Below are positions 10,674-18,686 of a stretch of 37,808 nucleotides of DNA, piece by piece; the first letter of the stretch is position 1; every line of letters starts with the position of its first letter. The notes beneath the pieces are model-generated. The model did no database searches, was not told where the DNA came from, and saw only the letters and a program-made list of their open reading frames with translations. The DNA lies in NCBI GenBank assembly GCA_024697295.1, contig JAILFZ010000133.1, positions 1 through 37,808 of the forward strand, given 5' to 3'. A program made the translations under genes and the position numbers. The DNA is from Treponema sp. GTDB lineage: Bacteria > Spirochaetota > Spirochaetia > Treponematales > Treponemataceae.

Positions 10674-13021
10674 TATGCTAATCCCAGTTCCTTAAAGAGT
10701 TTTTTGTAAGTATCAAACTGTTCAGATTTAGCAAACTCTGCAATTTTGTCTTCAGGAAGGTTTTCCAAAAGCTGGTCCATATAAGACAATACGGATTTGA
10801 TTTCTGTCTTCAAATCGCCTGGAAGTGTTTCTTTTTCTGAAATATCGTTTTCGGCGCTCTGTGCAAGATAATCAAGTTTTTCGTCTGTAAGGGTGTCATT
10901 GATTGTTGGTTCCGGTGCGTTGACTGCGTTGTAATCTTCTGTTGCGTCGAGGCTGTCTTCTGCAACATCATCGAGATTGTCTGCAATTTCAAGATCGTCG
11001 TCCTGTGAACTTACGCTGTCCATCAAATCAGTTGAACTTGATTCAACGAGAATGTCATCAGTTTTTGGAACTGAGATTTCGTCAGGAAGTTCAGCTTCTG
11101 CTTCCGGCTCGTTCATTTCAATGTTTATTTCGTCAAGTGCAGGCTCTTCAAGAGTTTCGTTTGCAAAATCCATTGAAAGTTCTGAGTTTTCGCTAAAGTC
11201 ATCATCAGGAATTTCTACATCGGTTTCTGCTGAACCAAGAATGCTTTCTTCAGGAAGTTCTGATTCAGGTTCGATTTCGTCGGTGTTTTCAATTGAACGT
11301 TCTGCAACTGTTTCTTCAGAATCATTTGTTTCCGGCAAAATGATTTCATCTGCTGAACCGTCGGCATCAGTCATTGGCATGTCATCAGAAGCCGGTGCTT
11401 CAGTTACATCTGCTGTATTGAGGATGTTGTCAAGTTCGTCGGATGAAAGGGCGATTGTGTCGTCTTCATCAGTACCGCTGAAGAATCCTGTGTTTTCTTC
11501 CTGTGGAGCGGTTTCTGCAACAGCATTATTGTTTTTAAGTGTTTCAAGATCTGTTTTGAGTGAAGCAATTTCGGTTTTTAATGAAGAAAGTTCGCCGACA
11601 ATCTGATCAAAGATTGCTGTCATCTGTGTAGAAGGTTTTTCTTCAACTTCTGATTCTTCAAGAATCGGAGCCTTGATTGTTTCTGCAAATTCGGCGGCAT
11701 TTGCTTCTGTTGTTTCCGGAACTACAGGAGTATCGTCGAGGAGGGCAGAAGTCTCTTCTTCAAATGTATCTGGAATTTCATCTGCAATATCGATTGAACC
11801 TTCTTCTGTATTGGCAGAAAGGTCTTCGATTTCTTCGCTTACAATTTCAGGAGCGGCATCTTCTTCAGGAATGTCTGCAACTTCACGTACGAGGCTGTCT
11901 TCCTGGCTGCCGATGCTTACAGTGTTGCCGTTTTCGTCTGTTACGTCGCCCATGATTGCATCTACATCAAAGTCATCGTCTCCGTCTGCTGTAAAGCCTG
12001 CTTCTGGAGTTGCTTCCGTTACGCTGTCTGCTTCAAGCTGAACGTCATCATCGTCTGCAACAACTGTAAAGTCATCTTCTGCTGCAGCAGGTTCAGAAGC
12101 GTCTGCTGAAGGGGTTTCTTCAGTTGAGTTTTCTTCCTGAGCCGACGGTGCCGGAGTTTCTTCTTCTGCTGACTCATCAATTCCAAATTCTGAAAGGTCA
12201 ACGCTTTCCATTCCGTCGTCTGAGGCAGTTTTTGATGATGAATCAGAATCATCTGAACTAAAGTCATCAAGTCCGAATTCACTTAAATCTACAGATTCAG
12301 TTCCGGCCGGATTGTCTTCGTTGACTTCTTCTGAAACCGGTGTGTCTTCAACCGGTGCAAAATCAGCAGATTTAGAAACGTCTGCTGCAGGTGCATCGTC
12401 AAATGAAAGGTCAATGTCAAATATATCATCTGAATTTGATTCAGCTGCTGTTTCTTCTGTTACTGCGCTTTCATCAAGACTGTCGGCTGCCGGTTCTGAA
12501 AGGTTGTCTTCTTCCATTCCAAAGGTATCCAGAGAAACTTCTTCTTCTGCCGGTTCTTCAGCAGGAGCTTCTTCTGCCTTTGCAGCTTCTTTTTCTCTTA
12601 TTTTGTCTTCATCAGGACCTGTTTCAAATACGCCGTCCGTAATAAATTCATCAAGGGAAATCTCTTCTTCCTGGCCTGAAAGAACTGCTTCTTCATCTGT
12701 CACAGCGTCTGCTGCTTCAGTTTCAGATTCGGGTGTTTCTGCCGGGGTATCTTCAAAAACGTTTGTTTCGCCTGAAGTTGATTGTGTAATTGCAGAAAGT
12801 TCTTCAGCGGAAAGGGCAGTGTCATCATTGTCGTAAGCGTCTGCCATGTTTGCAGTATCGTCAATTACATCCAGATCAGAAAAATCAGGCAGGTCAGTAT
12901 CAATATTGAATGAATCTTCTTGAGATGCTGTAGAATCAGTTGAGGAATCTATAGTTTTTGGTGGGGTTTTAACCCATACTCCGTAACTGTCAAGTTCGTT
13001 TGTTTTATCGGATTCGCTCAT
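10673..13021 (-). CDS. Hyperacidic, Glu/Asp/Ser-rich 782-aa protein with short repeats, central coiled-coil-like segment and C-terminal helical domain
   Basis: Long ORF with RBS (AAAGGGG) upstream of ATG; repeated ESVDLSEFG; coil VGELSSLKTEIASLKTDLETLKNN; C-term LKTEIKSVLSYMDQLLENLPEDKIAEFAKSEQFDTYKKLFKELGLA. Confidence 0.85.
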   Translation of the reverse strand: MSESDKTNELDSYGVWVKTPPKTIDSSTDSTASQEDSFNIDTDLPDFSDLDVIDDTANMADAYDNDDTALSAEELSAITQSTSGETNVFEDTPAETPESETEAADAVTDEEAVLSGQEEEISLDEFITDGVFETGPDEDKIREKEAAKAEEAPAEEPAEEEVSLDTFGMEEDNLSEPAADSLDESAVTEETAAESNSDDIFDIDLSFDDAPAADVSKSADFAPVEDTPVSEEVNEDNPAGTESVDLSEFGLDDFSSDDSDSSSKTASDDGMESVDLSEFGIDESAEEETPAPSAQEENSTEETPSADASEPAAAEDDFTVVADDDDVQLEADSVTEATPEAGFTADGDDDFDVDAIMGDVTDENGNTVSIGSQEDSLVREVADIPEEDAAPEIVSEEIEDLSANTEEGSIDIADEIPDTFEEETSALLDDTPVVPETTEANAAEFAETIKAPILEESEVEEKPSTQMTAIFDQIVGELSSLKTEIASLKTDLETLKNNNAVAETAPQEENTGFFSGTDEDDTIALSSDELDNILNTADVTEAPASDDMPMTDADGSADEIILPETNDSEETVAERSIENTDEIEPESELPEESILGSAETDVEIPDDDFSENSELSMDFANETLEEPALDEINIEMNEPEAEAELPDEISVPKTDDILVESSSTDLMDSVSSQDDDLEIADNLDDVAEDSLDATEDYNAVNAPEPTINDTLTDEKLDYLAQSAENDISEKETLPGDLKTEIKSVLSYMDQLLENLPEDKIAEFAKSEQFDTYKKLFKELGLA

Positions 13022-13113
13022 ATTTTTCCCCTTTGAAAAGAATATTTAGTTTTATAATTGAATTATCGGCAAAATATTGAAAATTCAACATAAAAATAAA
13101 TATTAATTATTAA

Positions 13114-13122
13114 ATTATAGCA
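13114..13122 (-). promoter_or_regulatory. Candidate extended -10 element for the minus-strand acidic-protein operon
   Basis: Minus strand TGCTATAAT, same 9-mer as upstream of flbD. Confidence 0.45.
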
Positions 13123-13205
13123 TGTTATTTCTGCAAAGTCCATGAGAAAAATATTTTGATTTTTCTGCTCAAAAAAAACACGCTGTATGCCGAAAATTAA
13201 TTATA

Positions 13206-13700
13206 ATGATTAAAAACAGGTTTCTTGTTGCCGCAGCTGCTGGTACATTTTTTTATGTTTTAATTTCGTTTATGGGTGGAAGAGATGGTCTTCTTGCTTA
13301 TAAACAGCAGCTTGAGCAGAAGAGAATTTTGAGTACCAGAACAGAAAGTCTACAGAAAACTCACGACAGCCTCAGTCTTGAATGCACTGCATTGGAAAAT
13401 GACAATGCGGTAATCCAGGGGCTGGCAAAAAAACTCGGTTACGTCAGTGACGGAGATAAGATTGTTAAAATCAATGGTCTTTATTTTTCTGACGGAGCGG
13501 TTTATACTTGTGGTACTCCTATCAGGGCAGCTGAACCTCAATATTTGCCGGAATGGGTGGGAAAATCCGTAGGAGTCATTGTATTTTTGTTCCTGTATCT
13601 TTTTATGATCGCGCAGGATATTAAAGCCGGTCATTTTAGACGAAACAAAAAAACTGTTTTCCTGGAGGGTGTTCCTGTATATGATTTGCCGCAAATCTGA
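13206..13700 (+). CDS. FtsB/DivIC-like septum formation initiator family protein
   Basis: Short TM segment plus coiled coil (YKQQLEQKRILSTRTESLQKTHDSLSLECTALENDNAVIQGLAKKLGYV), typical DivIC layout. Confidence 0.65.
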   Translation: MIKNRFLVAAAAGTFFYVLISFMGGRDGLLAYKQQLEQKRILSTRTESLQKTHDSLSLECTALENDNAVIQGLAKKLGYVSDGDKIVKINGLYFSDGAVYTCGTPIRAAEPQYLPEWVGKSVGVIVFLFLYLFMIAQDIKAGHFRRNKKTVFLEGVPVYDLPQI

Positions 13701-14274
13701 TTCTGAATCGGCCAGTATTGCCGCCGATTATATTCGCCGTGGAAAAATTGTAATTCTTCCGACTGACACTGTCTATGGTTTTTCTGGAATTGTAGACGGC
13801 CGCCATTATTCATTTCATACTGATAAAAAAATTTGTGATATCAAGGGCCGCGCCGAATCAAAACCTTTTATTCAACTTCTTGCAAGCCCTAAAGATCTTA
13901 AAAAATATACCCGGGATGTTGTGCCTGACGAACTTCTTGCAAAATGGCCCGGACCTCTGACAATTATCGTCCATACATTTGAAAAGGGCGGACAAATCGT
14001 TACAACCGCCTTCCGCTGTCCGGGCGACGAATGGCTCCAGTCGGTCATTGCCAAATGCGGTGCGCCGGTCTATTCAACAAGTGTCAATCTGAGCGGCGAG
14101 CCGATTATCAATAATGTTGCAGATATTAAATCTGTCTTTGGTTCAAAAGTAGATCTTATTATTGATGACGGAGATAAAAAGAACAATGTGCCTTCAACTA
14201 TCGTATCTGTAAACGAAGATGGAACAGTAAGTCTTATTCGAGATGGTGCCGTTAAAATCGACGGTCTTAATTGA
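13669..14274 (+). CDS. tsaC: Threonylcarbamoyl-AMP synthase family (Sua5/YciO/YrdC); start may be ATG 13681
   Basis: RRGKIVILPTDTVYGFSGI, KGRAESKPFIQLLAS, PGPLTIIVHTF, STSVNLSGEP motifs. Confidence 0.88.
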   Translation: MFLYMICRKSDSESASIAADYIRRGKIVILPTDTVYGFSGIVDGRHYSFHTDKKICDIKGRAESKPFIQLLASPKDLKKYTRDVVPDELLAKWPGPLTIIVHTFEKGGQIVTTAFRCPGDEWLQSVIAKCGAPVYSTSVNLSGEPIINNVADIKSVFGSKVDLIIDDGDKKNNVPSTIVSVNEDGTVSLIRDGAVKIDGLN

Positions 14275-14365
14275 ACCTGATAAAACTGAATCGTTTGGAT
14301 TTAACTCTCTGTTGCGCTCAAAAAAGTAACTGAAGTTGAACTTTTTCGGGATGCTTTAACTGATT

Positions 14366-15238
14366 TTATTTTTTAATCCAGTTTACCTTTTGAGTTCCGC
14401 TTTCAACCGTTTCCGGGGACGAATTTGACTTTATAAGGGTTTTTTTGATTCCTGTGAGTGTGCCTTCGACTGTGCTGTTGAGTCTCCATTCAATCGGCGG
14501 TGCGCTTGCTGCGGCTGAAAGGGCAGTATCCCGCGAAAGTTCTGGGTAGAACGATGCGTTTGATTTTCCTACCTGTCTGATTAGGATTTCTTTTTTACCG
14601 TCTTTGCCGTTTACAATCGAAAGAGAAATATTCATTGTGGCACCGTTTTTATAAATTATAAAACCTCTTCCGCCGCGAAGAATTACAATTTTATCTGTGT
14701 GTGGTTCACCTGCCCAGGTGCCGGCAAGGCTTTCAAGGGAGAATGATGATTCGGGATTTGTCGTAACAGGAGCGTCTTCGGGGGCTTTGGCCGCAATCTG
14801 CCTTAATGGAAAGAGCAGTTCTTCGATTGATGTTTTTGCGTTTGTCAGAATCTTGTAATATGAGTCATATTTATCCTGTTTTGAATAAATCTTTCCGTCA
14901 AAAGGGGTTTTTGCGTTAAAACGGCAGTTCCAGATTACATTTGATTCATCAATCCGCTCTTCTGAAATTTCTGCATAAAAAACAACTTTTGAGTTGCCGG
15001 AAGAACTTGTGTCAGGAAGAGATCTTAAAGCAGAACCGATGTCGGGCCTTTTGTCAAGAATTTTCATGTTGTCGATGGAATTGAGCTGTGTAAAAAAAAT
15101 GTCCTGGGCCATTTTGGACATGTTCAGATCGGAAGAACTTGTAACTACTCCATAATAATCAATCTGGAGCGGTGCTGCGGTGATAAGTGCCGCTGTAAGA
15201 AAAAATAAAACTGTAAAAAAAGTTCTAATTTTATTCAA
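14366..15238 (-). CDS. Secreted hypothetical protein with signal peptide (TTG start)
   Basis: MNKIRTFFTVLFFLTAALITAAPLQIDYYG signal peptide; AGGGAAG RBS upstream of TTG. Confidence 0.7.
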   Translation of the reverse strand: MNKIRTFFTVLFFLTAALITAAPLQIDYYGVVTSSSDLNMSKMAQDIFFTQLNSIDNMKILDKRPDIGSALRSLPDTSSSGNSKVVFYAEISEERIDESNVIWNCRFNAKTPFDGKIYSKQDKYDSYYKILTNAKTSIEELLFPLRQIAAKAPEDAPVTTNPESSFSLESLAGTWAGEPHTDKIVILRGGRGFIIYKNGATMNISLSIVNGKDGKKEILIRQVGKSNASFYPELSRDTALSAAASAPPIEWRLNSTVEGTLTGIKKTLIKSNSSPETVESGTQKVNWIKK

Positions 15239-15274
15239 ATAATTTCTTCCCTTTTTTAATTATCGGCCGTTTTT

Positions 15275-15739
15275 TTATTTAATCAGGTCTTTTTTAAATT
15301 CCCTGCTTAATTCGCGGTTGATGTCCCTTTCCTTGATTGACTCGCGTTTATCGTATTGTTTTTTACCCTTACAGATTCCGAGGGTAAGTTTTACGATGCC
15401 GTGTTTGAGAAAAAAGTCCAGGGGTATGAGGGTATAGCCTTTTTCTTCCACTTTGCGGCGGATTCTTTTTAATTCTTCCTTGTGAACCAGAAGTTTTTTC
15501 TGCCGGTCCGGATTGTGATTGAATACAGATGAATAAGCGTACTCAGAAATATGAAAATTCCTCATCCACAATTCATTGTTTATTATCTCTGCAAACGAAT
15601 CAGCAAAAGAAACGTTACCTGCTTTTACGGATTTTACTTCGGTTCCGACGAGTACAATTCCGCATTCATAGGTTTCTTCGACAAAGTAGTCGAATCGAGC
15701 TTTTTTGTTTTGTGCTATTACTTTTACTGCGTCTGACAT
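15275..15739 (-). CDS. smpB: SsrA-binding protein SmpB
   Basis: VIAQNKKARFDYFVEETYECGIVLVGTEVKSVKAGNVSFADSFAEI...KKQYDKRESIKERD; start at internal Met (MSDAVKV). Confidence 0.95.
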   Translation of the reverse strand: MSDAVKVIAQNKKARFDYFVEETYECGIVLVGTEVKSVKAGNVSFADSFAEIINNELWMRNFHISEYAYSSVFNHNPDRQKKLLVHKEELKRIRRKVEEKGYTLIPLDFFLKHGIVKLTLGICKGKKQYDKRESIKERDINRELSREFKKDLIK

Positions 15740-15805
15740 AAGTTCAATTATAAGCGCTTTGCCTTTTGCTTGCAACCTATGCCTTTTCTGTGGTATGTTT
15801 TTATT

Positions 15806-16498
15806 ATGTACAAGGATATATATTCAGTTTCATACAAGATGAAAAAAGAACTTTACGCAAAAATCTGGACAATTATTGCTGTGGTTCTTTCCTGTATTGT
15901 TTTTGTCAGTCTTGTGATGAATTTTTTAATTTATCCTGCTGTAAGCCGTTCCGACTCAATGGAGCCATGTCTTTCTGAACAGAGCACAGTCCTCGTTTCT
16001 CCGCTTGTAAAAACTCCGGACCGCGGAGACGTAATGCTTGTTCAGTACACACCAAAAGAAAAACGTTCGTTTTTTATAAGTTCACTTGATTTTATCATCC
16101 GTCTTTTTACAGCGCAGAGATTCAGTCCGTTCAAGGCCGAAAACTCAATGGACCGCGCATTCAGACGAGTTGTAGCTCTCCCGGGAGATACAGTTTATAT
16201 AAATAATTATGTAGTTTTTGTAAAACCTCGGGGACAAAGTCATTTTCTGACTGAATTTGAACTGACCGGAACAAAATACAATCTTTCTCTTCCGCTTGTT
16301 CCGGATTATGTGGACACAACAATCGGTTCGATGGGGCAGACGGAAGAGTTTACTCTCGGTGCAAACGAATATTACCTTCTCGGCGACAACCGTCTTGAAT
16401 GTACTGACAGCCGCCTCTGGGGACCGGTTCAAAAGAATTGTATGGTTGGAAAGGCTCTTCTGGTCTACTTTCCATTTTCTAAAATCAGACTTTTTTAA
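15806..16498 (+). CDS. lepB: Signal peptidase I
   Basis: N-terminal TM; SDSMEPCL catalytic Ser motif; RVVALPGDTVYINN (Lys replaced by the family VALPGD pattern context); GDNRLECTDSRLWGPV. Confidence 0.85.
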   Translation: MYKDIYSVSYKMKKELYAKIWTIIAVVLSCIVFVSLVMNFLIYPAVSRSDSMEPCLSEQSTVLVSPLVKTPDRGDVMLVQYTPKEKRSFFISSLDFIIRLFTAQRFSPFKAENSMDRAFRRVVALPGDTVYINNYVVFVKPRGQSHFLTEFELTGTKYNLSLPLVPDYVDTTIGSMGQTEEFTLGANEYYLLGDNRLECTDSRLWGPVQKNCMVGKALLVYFPFSKIRLF

Positions 16499-16501
16499 CT
16501 G

Positions 16502-17677
16502 ATGGAATTCCCGCTTTATATTCACATTCCGTTTTGCAGGAAAAAATGTGATTACTGCGATTTTTTCAGTCTTCCCCTCAGTAAAATACATGAATTAAAA
16601 GAGTCTTACGTCAAAGCCGTTGTAAATCAAATCAACTTTTTTGTAAAAAAATATAATATTGCAAGGTGGTCTACAGTTTACATCGGCGGAGGAACTCCAA
16701 GCATTCTTGGTCCAGATTTAATCGAATTTATTGCATCCCAAATCATTAAATCGACCGGCCAGAAATCTGTTGAGGAGTTTACAATCGAAGTAAATCCGGA
16801 CGATTTGACAAAAGAAATTATAGATTCCTGCAAACGGGGCGGAATCAACCGTATCTCCATGGGGATCCAGGCCCTTTCTGACAGGGCTTTGGCTGCAGTC
16901 GGCCGTGCTGCAACAAGGCAAAAGGCACTGGATGCCCTTTCTTTATTGAATGAATACTGGGACGGAAGGCTTTCCGTTGACTTTATTGCAGGGCTTCCCG
17001 GTCAGACACTTGATTCATTTAAATCTCAGTTTGAATGCGTTTTTAATTCTAAAGTTGACCATATTTCTCTGTACAGCCTTACTGTCGAAGAAAATACGCC
17101 TTTGTACAAAAACATTGAGTCTGGCAAAATCAAATGGAACTCAGACAGGGCTGACAGAATGTGGGCTCTTGGCAGGCGAATTCTCGAAAAAAACGGTTTT
17201 TTACAGTACGAAGTTTCAAATTTTGCACAGCCTGGAAAAGAAAGCCTTCATAACCAGGCCTACTGGAACTTAAAGGACTATATCGGCTGTGGAGCTGGTG
17301 CCACCGGCACTTTTTATGAAAAGGGAATCCGTTTTACCAACAGTACCCGCGTACAGAAGTATATAGATTTCTGGAGCGGGGCAGATTCAATAAAAAATGA
17401 ATTTGAACTTTGCCAGGTAGAAAAGCTCGATAAAGAAACACAGATTTTTGAATTTCTTATGATGGGATTTCGCATGCTGAAAGGAGTGTCTTCAAAAACG
17501 TTCGCAGACCGGTTTGGCATTTCCCTTGAACAGAGAATCGGCGTTGAGGACGGGGTTTTTGCCGGATGGATAAAAAACCGCCTTGCCCGAATAACTTCTG
17601 TACATGGAGAAACATATTACAGTCTGAATAAAAGAGGAATTACTCTGCTGAATCTTTTTTTGGAACAGTTATTGTAA
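16502..17677 (+). CDS. hemW: Radical SAM HemW/HemN-like protein
   Basis: PLYIHIPFCRKKCDYCDFFS (CxxxCxxC); YIGGGTPSIL; GIQALSDRALAAVGR; SLYSLTVEENTPLYK. Confidence 0.92.
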   Translation: MEFPLYIHIPFCRKKCDYCDFFSLPLSKIHELKESYVKAVVNQINFFVKKYNIARWSTVYIGGGTPSILGPDLIEFIASQIIKSTGQKSVEEFTIEVNPDDLTKEIIDSCKRGGINRISMGIQALSDRALAAVGRAATRQKALDALSLLNEYWDGRLSVDFIAGLPGQTLDSFKSQFECVFNSKVDHISLYSLTVEENTPLYKNIESGKIKWNSDRADRMWALGRRILEKNGFLQYEVSNFAQPGKESLHNQAYWNLKDYIGCGAGATGTFYEKGIRFTNSTRVQKYIDFWSGADSIKNEFELCQVEKLDKETQIFEFLMMGFRMLKGVSSKTFADRFGISLEQRIGVEDGVFAGWIKNRLARITSVHGETYYSLNKRGITLLNLFLEQLL

Positions 17678-18686
17678 AGCTTGTTCCGACATTTTTTTCT
17701 GAGGCAACATCGATTTTCCAGTGGTGGATGTCGATTATGTTTTTTACAATCGAAAGTCCGATTCCAAAGCCTTCATCCTGGCGCGAATTTGAGCCCCTGT
17801 AAAAAATATCAAAGATGAACTTGATGTCTTTTTTATCGATTCCAATGCCGGTATCTTTTATTGTCATGACAATCTTGTCTTTATCTTCATCTGCAATCAG
17901 CGAAATTTTTCCGCCTTTCGGTGTGTAACGCAGAGCGTTGGAAAAAAGGTTACCCATCAGGCGCTGCAAAAGTTCATGGTCAAATACAACCTTGGTTGTC
18001 GGCTTTACATTAAGATGAAGCTCGATTATCTTTCCTGCAACTTCACCGCGGATTTTACAGTCCTTGCCAAAGTATTCGAGGGCAGGGCGTATCGGCTGTT
18101 TTTTCAGAATGTTTGTCCAGTCGGAGCCTTTAAGCCGTACAAAGTTGATTAGCGTGTTGATCATTATTTCGAGCTGTTCTGTTTTTTCCCGAATCAATTT
18201 TACGGAATCCTGGATTTCTTCTTTGTTATCCATAACGCCGTCGTCGATTGCTTCCGCATACCCCTTGATTACTGCAATCGGAGTCCGTAAGTCATGGCTC
18301 ATACCCATGATGAATTTATTGCGGCGCTCAGTTTCTTCCAGGAGGGCAAGGCGCATTTTGTCGAGATCTTCGATAAGTTCTGTGATTTCGTTTTCCCCGC
18401 GGCGAGAAGCTCGTCGTTCAAGAGGGACAGCGACATTACCATCAGCAAGTTTTTTTGTAGATTTCTGTAAAAAATTGATGGAACTCGAAATTGTTGCTGA
18501 AAGTTTAATCAGTAGGAAGATGGCAACTGACTCTAAAATTGCCCCAAGAGCATACATCAAACAGGATGTCTTGCAGATACTTTCTGCCCTGATATATTTT
18601 GAATATAAGGGCAGTCCAACTATTGTAAATACTTGAAGAACAACAACTCCGGCTATGTACAGGTTAAGCCGTTGTCTGATTTTCAT
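17640..18686 (-). CDS. Sensor histidine kinase
   Basis: Two TM segments, HAMP-like region, H-box MGMSHDLRTPIAVIKGYAEAI, N-box NLFSNALRYTPKGG, G-boxes DTGIGIDKKD / GFGIGLSIVKNI. Confidence 0.93.
   Translation of the reverse strand: MKIRQRLNLYIAGVVVLQVFTIVGLPLYSKYIRAESICKTSCLMYALGAILESVAIFLLIKLSATISSSINFLQKSTKKLADGNVAVPLERRASRRGENEITELIEDLDKMRLALLEETERRNKFIMGMSHDLRTPIAVIKGYAEAIDDGVMDNKEEIQDSVKLIREKTEQLEIMINTLINFVRLKGSDWTNILKKQPIRPALEYFGKDCKIRGEVAGKIIELHLNVKPTTKVVFDHELLQRLMGNLFSNALRYTPKGGKISLIADEDKDKIVMTIKDTGIGIDKKDIKFIFDIFYRGSNSRQDEGFGIGLSIVKNIIDIHHWKIDVASEKNVGTSFTITVPKKDSAE

Noticed and set aside
10977-12836. Long Ser-rich plus-strand ORFs (209, 122 and 174 aa) opposite the acidic protein
   Set aside because: Antisense of Glu/Asp/Ser codons (TTC, ATC, TCT) naturally yields Ser-rich open frames; fragmented, no RBS.
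14275-14365. Possible bidirectional terminator between tsaC and the convergent secreted-protein gene (AAAAAGT...ACTTTTT)
   Set aside because: Only a 7-bp AT-rich stem with a long loop; not a convincing terminator.
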